DNA of 64,000 nt from Amphichorda felina (lineage: Eukaryota > Ascomycota > Sordariomycetes > Hypocreales > Bionectriaceae), in the NCBI GenBank assembly GCA_016490725.1, contig JAEMHR010000103.1, positions 1-64,000 of the forward strand. The letters are read 5' to 3'. The position numbers and the translations under genes are program-made. Shown piece after piece: positions 1 through 10,777 of the stretch (position 1 is its first letter; every line of letters starts with the position of its first letter). Under the pieces are notes generated by a model, which saw only the letters and a list, made by a program, of their open reading frames with translations, was not told the DNA's origin and searched no databases.

Positions 1-445
1 TACAGATCTGTATTTGCGTTTGGTGGCCGTGAGTCGATTTTTTTGATTTCCCATACAAATCCGTTCCGCAAAAATCAAAAGGTGGCGCACGAACCCGGCG
101 GGGCGTGCGACCCGCTATCTGCTGCCCCCTGTGTTTAGGGTACCGAGTTCTTTCCGCCTATCGAGCGGACAGTTACAAGTCACACCCTAAATTTTAACAC
201 CTACTCGTACAGCACAATGTTTGCAAAAGGTCATAACAACCACTCAATCGCTGCATAACGGACCAAATCAACAGTAAGAATACACTGTACGGAGGATCGG
301 GAGCACCCGCGTACCCCATGGCACCCCATTTTCAATTATAGTAATTCCGGTGGCTCCATGGGCAGTGCACGAGTCCCAATCATCGTGTCGGGCCCTGCGA
401 GTCCAAGGAGGGATTCAACGGTCATCTCCTCATCGGTGCTGATAA
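1..445. other. intergenic, left edge
   Basis: No coding sequence that I can support lies here. It should contain the 3' flank of the phosphotransferase gene that ends at 446 on the minus strand. The short plus-strand ORF near 358-552 is proline-rich, runs into that gene's 3' end and matches nothing I know. Confidence 0.5.
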
Positions 446-1893
446 TTAACAAGGTTCGCCTGCTTCAAGTTCCTTCAGCATCTCATAGATCTTTTTTAGC
501 CGGAACCTCGACCGCTCCCAATTCTCAGCTAGCTCCCCCACCCCCTCAATGAACCGCGACTTTAGAGCGCAGTCTCTTGCCTTGAGAGGCCAGTCCTTGA
601 ACCCCAGGCTCTCCAACTGGTGATCAAATTCTTCTCGGAGCAGCTTGGCTTCCCACCGGTCACGCTCGGCTACCTGGGGTGCATTATACTCTTCCGAATC
701 GACATTGTAGGTCTTGGGTATAGGGGGCTCGACTCCTGGGTTCAGAGGCTCATGCTTGTTAATGACCAGCGGGTAGTCCATGCCGTACCAGTCCGGCACG
801 GTGCATGTTTGCTCCCAGTCGATAATTCCAGTGATTTCAAATGTTGCTGGGTCGACGAGAATGTTAGCCTCTCTGAGATCGCAGTGATGAAGGCAGAACC
901 GAGGCCTGTCGTGGGGGTCCTGGCGGGGAAAGACTCTGGGTAATAATCGTTCGTATTCGGCACATGCCGCAACCATATCTTCGTGGTCGTCCATGAAGTC
1001 GTCCTCATCGACACCAATCTCATCCAAGAGATCCGACCAATCTTCGGCGATGTGGTCGGGTGTCATCTCGTCCCGATTCTCTATGAGAATCTGAGCACTC
1101 CTAATGAACTCCTGCTCAACGCGGATAAGGGATCTGATCCAGGCACGGCAGCTCTCATAGGGACCCCGGTCAACTGCGAGATAGCGCCGTCGTCCCGCAA
1201 AGAAAGCACCGTCGACCGATGGCCCAACAATGAAGCCGTGAGCCGAGGCCTCTTCGAGGCTGATTATTGTCGCGGCGTGGGCAACGAAGAAGACGAAGAG
1301 CCATCAGCGCTGGTCTGTTGATCTTTGATGGGGGGCTCTCCCTCCTGTCCCCCAGGCGTTGAAAAATAGAGTGATCCAATCCAAGAGAACTTTTGATTCG
1401 TATCCCAGAGCTGCACAAGATAGGAAGCAATGGTCCGAATGATCTGGACTTTTTTCTCCCATGGGATTTCGCGCCACACATCGCGGAGCTCGACCCCAGG
1501 CATCTTCTCAACTAATGCCCATTCGTAGCCCATCTTGTTATCGGTAGTAGAGCTCCAGACGATCGGTCTCGGCACGGGAATGGTGGTCCTCTGACGGAGA
1601 AACTCGAGTGTCGCCATTTCGCTTTCCAGCTTCAGACCTGGGTCCACTGGCACTGCGACGCGGAACAGGTACGACCTCGAGTGCGAAGGATGTGCGACCT
1701 CGTATATCTTGTGGTGCGCTCCGTCGGCTAGAAGCTGAACCAAAACACCATCAGGCGCACTCTTGCCTTCCAAGGCACTAGATACGATGTCCTTGATCAT
1801 AGCGACATCAGGCTCAGACGGCCACATCGGAGTCGAGTTGATGCCGTCGCTCCATTTGATTCTGTCCTTTGGAAGATACTGCGCCCAGGCCAT
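446..1893 (-). CDS. APH-family phosphotransferase, reading frame disrupted
   Basis: This resembles the fungal aminoglycoside/choline-kinase-like phosphotransferase family (APH fold). Substrates of the fungal members are mostly unknown. The first part (1893 to about 1310) encodes an N lobe with ATP-binding-like elements and the family motif WIGSLYF. The second part (about 1300 to 446) starts with a stretch reading HGFIVGPSVDG and contains the catalytic loop LHHCDLREANI and the metal-binding IIDWEQ. The two parts lie in different frames: an upstream TAA and a downstream TGA overlap around 1265-1305. I find no convincing GT-AG intron between SLYF and GFIVGP. The only workable pair (1390 to 1260, donor GTTCTC) would delete the conserved SLYF motif. 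The gene may therefore carry a one-base deletion or two-base insertion, a sequencing error, or an unusual intron. Start chosen at MAWAQYLPK. The family call is firm; intactness is doubtful. Confidence 0.65.
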
Positions 1894-2813
1894 TTTTGCG
1901 CTTTGGTACGTTTGGAACCGGGCAGTGGCTGCGGGGGATTTTTTTTGGCTGGAGTAGCCAAGTCTTGGGCGCTGCGCAGACCGAGTTTGAATTGGGACAT
2001 ATGTACGGAGTAGGGCTCCATGAAAATAGTCCCTCCCTCAAAGTAGTAGACAGTAGCCACGGCAACCATAGCCAGATCCTGCCCAGCAACACATACACAC
2101 CCTACCACATAGATTAATTGATACATTGAGGTTCCTTTCGCCGCTCATCCGATTTTATCGAGCATCCTACCTACCACCTACTAGTAGGTAACCAGTGTTC
2201 TCGATCATCCTGTGGCGTAGTGTAGCGCGAGCCAAAATTGCCATCCGATGCTAGTAGCTTTGACGGAGGTTTCCGACCCATTACGATACTCTCATACACA
2301 TGCATAGACCTGTTTCCAATATTCTGCAAAGTAGGGTTATCGCCAACTACTTCGGGAGAGGGATTCGATTTTGATGGGACGTTTAACCCCCATTGCGGCC
2401 TGGGCGTTTCCCCCTAAGAAGAGGCAAAGGCTTGTAGTTCCCGACAAATTCGCGATCAATCCTATGAAATACTAGATAGGAAGGTGGGCCGCCTGTCTAA
2501 GTTGGTAGATGATGTTTAGAAATTGCTACCCGCAAAATCGGGAATCTGATATTGGCGCCACATCACGCCATCCTTGAAGTGCTGAAAGTAGAGATTGACA
2601 AAGCCTAGAAAGTCTTCCTTGAATGGATGTCAAACTGAGGTAACAATGCAGCGAGTCTAAACACCTGGTGAAAACTGGGCGTGCCAGGTCTGGCTTTGGT
2701 ATGTTTAAAGTTTAAAGTGGGTTACCAAAGGTACCCTACCCCCATTTTACTTCACCTTCCCTCCTTCACTCTTCACTCTTGACACTGTCTCTCTCACCGA
2801 CTACTCCAACATC
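1894..2813. other. divergent intergenic region
   Basis: This lies between the minus-strand phosphotransferase and the plus-strand HNH gene and should hold both promoters. A pyrimidine-rich CT tract at about 2755-2800 precedes the HNH start, as is common in fungal 5' leaders. One TACTAGTA palindrome lies at 2179. I see no gene. Confidence 0.5.
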
Positions 2814-4370
2814 ATGTTTTCCTCAAGGGATGCTGTCGAGAAGGCCTACCTTGACGCGGCCAAACAGTTCCTGGATTCAGGACCAACAGAAGCATCCAGG
2901 AAAGCTGGCATCCAGTACCATCAAGCCAGACCTGAGATGGCGCCACTGTCCCTAGAGCTATACGAGGGCACCAAAGAGGACTCCCAGGGCCACGCAAAGA
3001 CCCTAGAAGTGGTCATCAAGGAAAGGATCGACGTTGCGATAACGGCCTTGGCTAAGATGCGCGGTGGTGCCTTCGAGTCAGAAGCTGTGCAGGCAAAACT
3101 GCGGAACTCCAACTTTACTGTTCTAGAGTTTGCTTTCATTGTCTGCGGCGATCCGGATGAGGTGGCAATTTTTGACGATTCGGAATGGAATACCATGAAG
3201 CCTACCAATACGTATGCAGAGTGTTTACTTGCGAGCTGTATGTATTGCATTTCCTTGATCTCAAAATGCATGCTCACCAAACATTCAGTCCTCCAACGAC
3301 CACAAAATTCTATCATGTCTCCCCGGGAGCCCCACGAGGAAAGACGTCAAGATGCCGCAAGTGACGAAGCCGAGGATAAAAACGACGACCTTTACCAACC
3401 AGGTGTTGGCACAAAAAAAGCCACCAAGAGCCAAAAGCCCGTCGAAGCACGGGACCGGGACCAGCAAGAAAGGCGAGCGGTAAGCTATCTTGCCATGTTT
3501 AACGTATTGTGTGAGGCCTGGATTAATTCAATGTTCTTCTAGGCTCTCGAAAGGGACCGCGCGCAGTGCGTATTTACTGGGTCCCCTCTACCTGAAGCCT
3601 GCCATATTTGGCCGTTTTCGATCAATAATGACCGTATAAAACGCAAAAATACCCGGATGCTCCTTTCATCCAACCTCTTAGTACTAAGTCCAACTATGAG
3701 GAAAGAACTTCGGGATATCATCACGCCTAGCCATGGTGAGCTAGCAGCTTCGGACAAAGCATTCAACTTGATCTGCATGAGGCAGGACCTGCACGAATAC
3801 TGGTCCAGGGCTCATTTTGGACTAAAATGGATTGAAAATGTCAGTATTCCGGATGATGACGGCTACACAACGTTCCAAGTCCAGTGGTACTGGATGCCAA
3901 GTCGCCTAGTTGACGGACTAAATTCGAAAACCACAGACGGGGACAACACGCTCGGCCTTATCAACAAGTCCAAGGACAACGTCCCCTCCATGAGACGCGA
4001 GGTAGACCTTGACACTGAAGAAGGACGGAATGCAATCACCCAGGCACTGGTTAGTGCATTCAAAGCGCCAAATTTGGATTCTCGCCAGCCCTCTCCGGAA
4101 TCCATCCCAGGCTCCTCCATCCCCGTCCCAAGGGCAATAGTGCGGGATGAGGACGGCCACCCTATCCAATCCGGCCGAGTCTTCACACTCAAAGTCCGGG
4201 CCGAAGATGTTAAGAAAACCGAAGTCCTCATCAAAGCGCAGTGGCTGGCGTTGAAGATCGCGGCTATTGCAGGCGCTGGAGAGAATCCCGATGACCTGAA
4301 CTGGAAACTGCGTTACCCTGATATCAAACTCCTACCTCCCACCTACGATACGGTGCAAGACGGACGCTAG
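2814..4370 (+). CDS. HNH-nuclease-domain protein
   Basis: A protein of the fungal HNH endonuclease type (HNH_2-like). Proposed exons are 2814-3237, 3289-3479 and 3543-4370, giving about 480 aa. The second intron (3480-3542, GTAAGC...CTAG) is needed to keep the frame. The first (3238-3288, GTATGT, TGCTCAC branch, CAG) is 51 bp and keeps the frame either way, but its signals are good. After the second intron comes the nuclease core: RDRAQCVFTG, then ACHIWPFS with the first catalytic-type His, then NLICM and LHEYW. The N-terminal third is mostly helical with no motif I know. The middle (before 3480) is Lys/Glu-rich and probably disordered. A weaker third intron (4353-4400) would replace the last six residues with a basic tail ending at 4622. 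Role and target are unknown. It has no visible partner gene. Confidence 0.7.
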
Positions 4371-5190
4371 GAAACCCACCATAGCGCACCTGAGTCACAG
4401 GGGGAGGCCCGTCCTACTTCAGTGCAAGCAGTCAAGAATGCCATCAGGGTCGTTGCGCATGCAACAAAACGTGGGCTCACCGGTTCTGATAAGAGTAAAC
4501 CAGTGGACTCTACCGCCAGCCAGTGTCCGGATGAACGGCTCTCACAAACTGCGAAGGTGGCAGCAAGGCGGACATTGGGAAGACTCGCGGTGCGACTTCG
4601 AGGCCAGCAGAAGTCGGACTAGGCACGATGACCAGGCATTCCGGATTTCTGGTTCCCAAGCGAGGCGGGAATTGCTTGAGAACCTCTGCGGGGTATGGAG
4701 ATTGAAAATGCTTAATGATAGCTATCACGACTGATGAGCATGAACTCACTGCGCCCATCCAAATGGGAAGATTGATGCCATATACCTGATAGAGAACATG
4801 TGGATGGATGATTACCAATGTGCCGTTGTGAGCGAGTAAAGTGAGTCGGTCTTGGGAGGAGATATCACTTCTCTATTAATTCGTCATTGCCCGGGCACCG
4901 CGTCGACAATATTTAAACTTTGATCTTGAAATTTGATCTACGACTTACCCTGTATATAGATGTAATTTATCTGCCTTCCGCGTTTCCACCCTCTCCATCC
5001 TCCGTTGCACCGCCATCATCTCTCTCACCAACGTTGCTTGTGACCCCCAAGACCCCGGCTTCTGAATCAACATCTTCCCGGCCGTTACACTCCGGAGGTG
5101 GCGGCAGCTCGTTGCACCATGAGTCTGGTATGCGCACCTTAGCACGTACTCTGATACGGGTGATAGCCGCCGGCTTAGTGGCAGTATCAT

Positions 5191-5511
5191 GTGTCATTTT
5201 GCCAACCTCGTTCTGCTTCCTGGTCCATTTGGCACAGACGCCTACGATGCAACGAATTCAAGGATACAGTCCAGTCTTATAACGAGGCTATCGAGGCGTA
5301 TCTTTCCTCTGCCAGGAGGAAGGTTAGCGAGTATGAAGAGAATAGGCATGTCGCACATTTCGAGGCGCACCAGGATTATCAGGAAGATAACCCCAAAGCG
5401 TCATTCCACATCACGCTTGACTTAGAGAAGGCTGCCATTAGGGAGCCGGACTGGGGCAAGTTACCTCACGAGATCTATCGTATTCGCCGAAAAAGTGATG
5501 GCATAATGTAA
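5191..5511 (+). CDS. doubtful hypothetical ORF or gene relic
   Basis: A 106-codon ORF whose last 80 residues look protein-like: charged and helical, with an EAIEAYLSSARRKVSEYEEN segment and a DWGKLPHEIYRI segment. The first 20 residues look like translated intron. An acceptor-like TTTGGCACAG precedes the protein-like part, so this may be the last exon of a decayed gene whose 5' part is missing. I do not recognise the family and see no promoter or upstream exon. Confidence 0.2.
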   Translation: MSFCQPRSASWSIWHRRLRCNEFKDTVQSYNEAIEAYLSSARRKVSEYEENRHVAHFEAHQDYQEDNPKASFHITLDLEKAAIREPDWGKLPHEIYRIRRKSDGIM

Positions 5512-6261
5512 GGCTCCACAGAGTATTACTCTTGGATTTCATTCCATTAACATGCATCCTAGACTCGTCGAACCATTGGCTAGTCAATATCTCAATCTTG
5601 CGCGTAGCTTTACCGGCCAAATATACCGCTAGGGTGAAATAGGGACGATGAAGGACTCGGGGACTAGCTCCCAGTTCCTCAGCATAGGCCTTTAGGGGTC
5701 GTCATGGAGTAAATTGCCGGGAAAGCACGAGTTTTCTTATTATGTGAGGTGCCTTCATCCTGGAAACAGTAGGCAGACAGGGCATATTCGAGAGCTAGGT
5801 TGATATAGTCCGAACCTCCTGACCCCACCCCCCAGATATAAATATGAACCTGCCTGTTCAAAATGGGAACCTGATCTATTATAACATGAAAAGAGGGCAG
5901 ACTAGACTAAGTCGTTAGCTGAATAGAGTACTTATTCCAGAAATTTGATTACTGATGTAAGAGGCGAATTCCGCTAGCCAAGCACGTAAATTACTGCCCC
6001 GAGATGATTCAATTCTACACGGTATTAATCTCAGCATACCAAGGCTCTGTTACAATCTTAAGTTAGTAAGTATATGATATTAATACGTATCTTTCTGTGC
6101 TTGCCTATGAATATGGGGGGTATCCAGTGGTTATATACTATCGCTGGGATCAATATTAACCTTATGTAAACTGTATTAGGCAGGCTATAAAACATGTTGA
6201 ACTCGATGGTTTGATCGGTTTGGTACAATATTAAACGATGATTCATCCTGCATCCCTAGAA

Positions 6262-6321
6262 GAAAAACCAAAAAAAAAAACTAAAAAAAAACTAAAAACA
6301 AAATAAATAAATAAATAAACT
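6262..6321. repeat. A-rich low-complexity tract with AAAT repeats
   Basis: Runs of A interrupted by CC, CT or CA, followed by four AAAT units. It lies directly after the stop codon of the minus-strand permease, in its likely 3' UTR or terminator zone. On the sense strand it is a T-rich tract, which can aid polyadenylation. Confidence 0.6.
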
Positions 6322-6346
6322 ACTATGACAGCCTAGAACCGCCCCA

Positions 6347-7888
6347 TCATTCCAGGATCTCCTTGACCTCGTAATTCTTCTTGCCGTACAAGAACCACAA
6401 GGACATGATGAGCACCAGCGTCCCCACCAAGACAGGAGAGGCATAGTTCATCTGGTCCGTGACGACAGGCAGATAGTAGGGGAAGCAGTAGAAGATGAGC
6501 GCCACCACCGACCAGGAGAGCATGACAATGTTGGCGAGCAGGCCCAGCTTGGGGTACCAGAACGGGCCGTGCTTGAAGTTGGACCGGCCCTGGGACAGGA
6601 CCAGCACGACGGGGATGCTGTAGCTGATGTACTGCAGCAGGAGACCCGTGGAGATGAGCGAGTTGAAGGCGAGGTCAGAGCCGAGGTACAAGCAGCCGAA
6701 GATGGCGGTGCCCGAAGCGGAGAAGATGAGAGACCAGGTGGGCGTCTGCAGGGGCGCCGGGGAGATCTTGCTCAGGTAGCGGTGCAGAGGGAAGCCAGAC
6801 TCGCGGCTGATGGTCCAGGCCAGACGGGACTGCCACGTCTGGATGGACCAGACGGCGCTGGCGGTGGTAATGAGGACGGGGACCCAGAGGCCGACGGCGG
6901 CGGCCTTGCTCTGGGTGATGCGGTAGAACAGGCCCAGGGCCGAGTTGTCCTCCATCCCGTCAATGTAGGGGACGTTGACCAGGGTGGAGATGACGACGAG
7001 CAGGCCGGTGCTGAAGCCGACAACAATGGTCCAGATCAGGGCCTTGGGGATGTCGGTGGCGGGGCGGGGCATCTCCTCGGCCAAGTGGGTGGCGACGTCG
7101 AGGCAGGAGAAGCTCCAGTTGGCGCCGTTCATGCCAATGATGAAGGCGATGCCCTTGGACCAGCCGGAGATGTTGGTCGAGGTGGTGAAGTAGTCCTTGG
7201 CAGACATGTGGTCGTTGTCGGACATGGCGAAGAGGGTGATGAAGATGGTGACGATGGTGAGGCAGCTGAAGAGCAGCATGACCTTGGAGATCTTGGGCAG
7301 GGCCTTTTCGAAGCTGGCGCCGAAGACGGTCAGGATGTTGAGCAGCTGGAAGCCGACGAAGCCCATCCAGCGCTTGTAGACGAAGTTGGGGTTGAGGAAG
7401 GAGATGATGGCGCAGACGCCCGTGGGGACGGACAGGCAGGAGGAGGAGCCGGTGGCGACAGCGGCCAGCCAGCTGACGAGGGCGGTGGTGTAGGAGAGGA
7501 AGCGACGGTACTTGGGGGGCGCGAGGCGGTTGACCCAGATGTACTGGCCTCCAGGGTGAGGCATGGCGGAGGCCAGCTCGGCCAGAGTGGTCGCGGTGGC
7601 GAGACCGACGAGCGTCATGACCAGGAAGCCCCAGAAGAAGAGAGGCGTGCCTCCCATAGGCAGGGTGCTGCCGAGGACGAGCAGCAGACCGATGGGGGTG
7701 TTGGTGGTACCGTAGCCGATGCCCAGGGCTGACAGAGTGGTGAAGGGCTTGATGTGCTGGACCGTCGCATCGCCATGGGAGACGGAGCCACGCTCGGCTG
7801 TCTTCTCGCTCTCAGCCATGACGGGGACTTTGCTGGCGGTGCCGGCAGACGAGTTGTGGTCTGATGTCTGGTCCATTGTTGGTGACAA
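6347..7888 (-). CDS. APC-family amine/GABA/choline-type permease
   Basis: A 513-residue, intronless membrane transporter of the amino acid-polyamine-organocation superfamily, in the fungal GABA/polyamine/choline permease group (Uga4/Hnm1-like). The N terminus (about 50 residues) is hydrophilic. The first membrane segment carries the substrate-site pattern SALGIGYGTTNTPIGLL, followed by the family signature PHPGGQYIWVNRLAP near residue 115. About twelve hydrophobic segments follow, and the protein ends in a short cytosolic KKNYEVKEILE tail. It should act at the plasma membrane as a proton-coupled importer of an amine or amino acid. The exact substrate cannot be read from sequence. It is divergently arranged with the aldehyde dehydrogenase across a 739-bp promoter, which suggests joint control. 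Start at MSPTMDQ; an alternative Met lies four codons later. Confidence 0.88.
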   Translation of the reverse strand: MSPTMDQTSDHNSSAGTASKVPVMAESEKTAERGSVSHGDATVQHIKPFTTLSALGIGYGTTNTPIGLLLVLGSTLPMGGTPLFFWGFLVMTLVGLATATTLAELASAMPHPGGQYIWVNRLAPPKYRRFLSYTTALVSWLAAVATGSSSCLSVPTGVCAIISFLNPNFVYKRWMGFVGFQLLNILTVFGASFEKALPKISKVMLLFSCLTIVTIFITLFAMSDNDHMSAKDYFTTSTNISGWSKGIAFIIGMNGANWSFSCLDVATHLAEEMPRPATDIPKALIWTIVVGFSTGLLVVISTLVNVPYIDGMEDNSALGLFYRITQSKAAAVGLWVPVLITTASAVWSIQTWQSRLAWTISRESGFPLHRYLSKISPAPLQTPTWSLIFSASGTAIFGCLYLGSDLAFNSLISTGLLLQYISYSIPVVLVLSQGRSNFKHGPFWYPKLGLLANIVMLSWSVVALIFYCFPYYLPVVTDQMNYASPVLVGTLVLIMSLWFLYGKKNYEVKEILE

Positions 7889-8419
7889 GGATGTCGAGAT
7901 GTCGAAATGGGTACACGTGGTTCAGCGGGTCAAGGACTCAAGACCAGCCTGTCGTCAGGGAGCATCGCAAGCTTGGACCTTGGAGTTGAGCTCCGCCTCC
8001 CTTTTAAGAGTCAAGACGCTCCACGCCAGCAGACCCATCATGACGGCTGGGGGACCCTCCCTACTCTGTGGGGTATTAGCTGTCTATCTCGCGTGGTATC
8101 CTGGAACCGGGAGATAAGCCGTGGCTAATGGTGATAGAGCCAGCAGGGGTTCCAAGGTCGTGTTTGGTGGTTCCTTGGGGTCTTGGGAGCCCTGGGGCTT
8201 GTGCCTTTTGGGCATGGCGGTCCGAGGGCGGCGCCCCATGGAGAATCGGGAAACTGGGTGCGAGCCTCTGATTGCTGGGAGTGTTGGAGACACTATGGAG
8301 ACGTGATGGAGTATTAGTCTGCGAGGCTGAGTCAGTGATATTCGGTCTGGACTGAACACTGCCGAGACACTGATCTTGGCCCAGCCGTGTCGGTCGCGAC
8401 GATGCCAGTCAATCCCACT

Positions 8420-8431
8420 CGGCGGCAGCCG
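8420..8431. promoter_or_regulatory. CGG-N6-CCG, candidate Zn2Cys6 site
   Basis: CGG CGGCAG CCG, an inverted CGG pair with a 6-bp spacer. This is the geometry bound by several fungal binuclear zinc factors (Ppr1/UaY type). The same geometry occurs at 14738-14749 upstream of the FAD oxidase. Such sites are common by chance (about one per 4 kb), so binding by the regulator at 10778 is only a guess. Confidence 0.3.
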
Positions 8432-8525
8432 CATTACGTACGTACCAGCGCAATCGAGGGCGATGACGGAGGCGGCTCGCTGCCGTGCGAGTGAGGGGAA
8501 ATCGGGCATGGCTGAACCATGTTTA

Positions 8526-8540
8526 TTATCTTATCCTATC
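8526..8540. promoter_or_regulatory. three adjacent GATA sites
   Basis: TTATCTTATCCTATC reads on the other strand as GATAG, GATAA and GATAA in direct succession, about 90 bp upstream of the aldehyde dehydrogenase start. Clustered GATA sites are typical targets of AreA/NIT2 GATA factors, which switch on nitrogen-scavenging genes when good nitrogen is absent. This fits a permease plus amine-catabolism locus. Confidence 0.5.
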
Positions 8541-8627
8541 CTGGAGGGGTTCACCTTGACTGATTCTGCCTGACGTCAAACTACCATCTCCATCACCTCA
8601 CCCTTCAAAGCGCTAAATCCGACCATC

Positions 8628-10322
8628 ATGGCTTCGACTGTCAACATTGCACTGCCCAACGGGCTGAATTACGCCCAGCCCACCGGCCTCTTCATCGACA
8701 ATGAGTTTGTTCCGGCCAACGGCGACGACTTCACCGTCTACAATCCCACCACTGACGAGGAGATCATCACGCTCAAGGGCGCCTCTGAGGGCGATGTTGA
8801 CGCCGCCGTCGCCGCAGCCCGCCGTGCCTTTGAGGGAGAGTGGTCTGACCTGAGCGCAGCGGAGCGAGGCACTTTTCTACACAAGATTGCCGACCTGCTG
8901 GAGAGAGACGCCGAGCTGCTGGCCAGCATCGATGCCTTCGACAACGGTAAGCCGTACAGTGTCGCACTGGGTGAAGATCTCAGCGAGAGCATCAGTGTCT
9001 TCCGGTACTATGCAGGTGCCGCCGACAAGATCACTGGCCGCACCATTGAGACGTCCCCTGCCAAGCTGGCCTACGTGCTCCAGGAGCCTCTGGGCGTGTG
9101 CGGCCAGATTATTCCATGGTATGTCCACGCGTATTCATCGTCTTGCTAGAATCGACAAGATGAGACATTGACAACGTGGCCAAGGAACTACCCGGTCATG
9201 ATGCTTGCATGGAAGGTCGCCCCGGCCCTTGCCTGCGGCAACACTATTGTTCTCAAGCCTGCAGAGCAGACCCCCCTGTCTGCGCTCTACATTGGCAACC
9301 TCCTCGTGGAGGCCGGCCTCCCTAAGGGTGTCGTCAACGTCATCCCCGGTCTTGGCAGGGTCTCAGGCCAGGCCCTCGCCAGCCACATGGACGTCGACAA
9401 GATTGCCTTCACTGGCAGCACCGCCACGGGCCGCACCGTCATGAAGGCTGCCTCGGCCAACCTCAAGAACATCACGCTGGAGTGCGGCGGCAAGAGCCCC
9501 AGCATCGTCTTCGAGGATGCCGACCTCGACCAGGCGGCCAAGTGGTGCCATGTTGGCATCATGGGCAACATGGGTCAGGTAAGTTGTCCAACTGAGACCC
9601 CGAGTTTATTAGCTCGAAAGGAGGTGCTGAGACATCTCGTGGCTCTAGGTCTGCACTTCCACGTCGCGCATCTACGTCCAAGACACCATCTACGACAAGT
9701 TCCTGGAAAAGTTCGTCGAGGTCACCAAGGCCAACGCCCAGGTCGGCGACCCCTTCAAGGAGGACACCTACATGGGCCCTCAGGTGTCGAAGCCCCAATA
9801 CGAGAAGATCCTGTCCTACATCGAGCAGGGCAAGAAGAGCGGCGCTCGCCTCCTGCACGGCGGCGCCAAGGTCGGGGACAAGGGCTATTTCCTCGAGCCG
9901 ACCGTGTTTGCTGATGTGCGTATTATTATTTTGCGAGACCCATCCTGATAAGTCAACGAGAAGTTCTAACAGCCATGGATTCTTAGACAACCGAGGACAT
10001 GACCATCGTCAAGGAGGAGATCTTCGGCCCCGTGGTGGCCATCGGCAAGTTCAGCACCGAGGAAGAGGTCATCGCCAAGGCCAACGACACGTCGTACGGT
10101 CTGGCGGCGGCGCTGTTCACCGACAAGGTCCGGAAGGCGCACAAGGTGGCCAGGAAGCTGCAGGCCGGCATGGTCTGGATCAACTCGTCGGGCGACTCGC
10201 ACTATGGGATTCCGTTTGGAGGGTACAAGTCGTCGGGCATCGGGCGCGAGCTGGGCCAGTACGCCATCGACGCCTACACGCAGTCCAAGGCGGTGCATGT
10301 GAACCTGGGACTGGATTTGTAG
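8628..10322 (+). CDS. aldehyde dehydrogenase (ALDH superfamily)
   Basis: Oxidises an aldehyde to the acid with NAD(P)+. Four exons, 8628-9118, 9185-9578, 9649-9915 and 9987-10322, give 495 residues, the normal length for the family. Introns are 66, 70 and 71 bp with GTATGT, GTAAGT and GTGCGT donors. Conserved parts are the N-terminal GLFIDNEFVPA, the cofactor loop IIPWNYPVMM joined across the first intron, FTGSTATGR, the general base Glu263 in TLECGGKSP, and the nucleophile Cys297 in GQVCTSTSR. The C terminus has PFGGYKSSGIGRE. The substrate pocket is not diagnostic, but the genes around it (amine permease, FAD amine oxidase, amidase) suggest an aminoaldehyde or acylated aminoaldehyde. It lacks a targeting peptide and is probably cytosolic. 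Confidence 0.92.
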
Positions 10323-10777
10323 TAGGCTGTCCAGGATGGAATGAAATGAAGCCATGACGTCAATATGCTGTACTTGATCACTTGAGTGAGTAGGAGAACT
10401 GGATGCCCAATGTTTGAGCTTCCGAAAACCGGCCACGATAAAGGCTCGCTGTTAGTATTAGTGTTCAGCACCTCGTTGACCCCCTGAAGACTGCGGGGTG
10501 CGGGGTCCAGAGCCACAACTTAGGCTTATCTGCGGAGAATGGCTATCTCGACGCTAAATATTCCCCGCCGCCAGCTGGACCAGTGGGCGCCTCGCTGTAC
10601 GCCCCGCTGTGCGTCCCCCTGACACCCCCTGGACGCCCTGGACGAGCGACTCCAAATCACTGGGACAGTGGAAGCCCCATGATTTCAGGCCCCCGGCCCT
10701 GGCGGCGATTTAATACCCAGAACCCCAGAGGCCCTCTCTACTCCGCATGCATCGATCCTCCATAGCCCACATGCACG
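10323..10777. other. intergenic: ALDH 3' flank and regulator promoter
   Basis: 455 bp between two genes on the plus strand. It holds ALDH 3' sequence and the promoter of the Zn2Cys6 regulator, with a CACGATAAAGG GATA core near 10435 and several CGG/CCG triplets. I see no gene. Confidence 0.5.

Larger units (their letters stand above)
4371..6346. other. AT-richer intergenic region
   Basis: About 2 kb without a gene I can defend. Parts at 5520-6340 are AT-rich with scattered stops in all frames. Two weak coding candidates are a basic 73-codon extension in frame with the HNH gene (4401-4622) and a stretch at 5191-5511 described separately. The end nearest the permease gene is an A-rich low-complexity tract. 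Confidence 0.5.
7889..8627. promoter_or_regulatory. shared divergent promoter of permease and aldehyde dehydrogenase
   Basis: A 739-bp intergenic region between two divergently transcribed genes of the same presumed pathway. It contains several GATA cores, including three in tandem at 8526-8540, GATAAGCC near 8112 and GTGATA near 8141 and 8334, as well as a CGG-N6-CCG element at 8420-8431. Small ORFs inside it on both strands are not supported as genes. Confidence 0.55.

Noticed and set aside
6569..7732. Long plus-strand ORF of 387 codons opposite the permease
   Set aside because: It is rich in Gly/Asp/Glu without domain character and is fully antisense to a clear transporter gene. It arises from the codon bias of the real gene.
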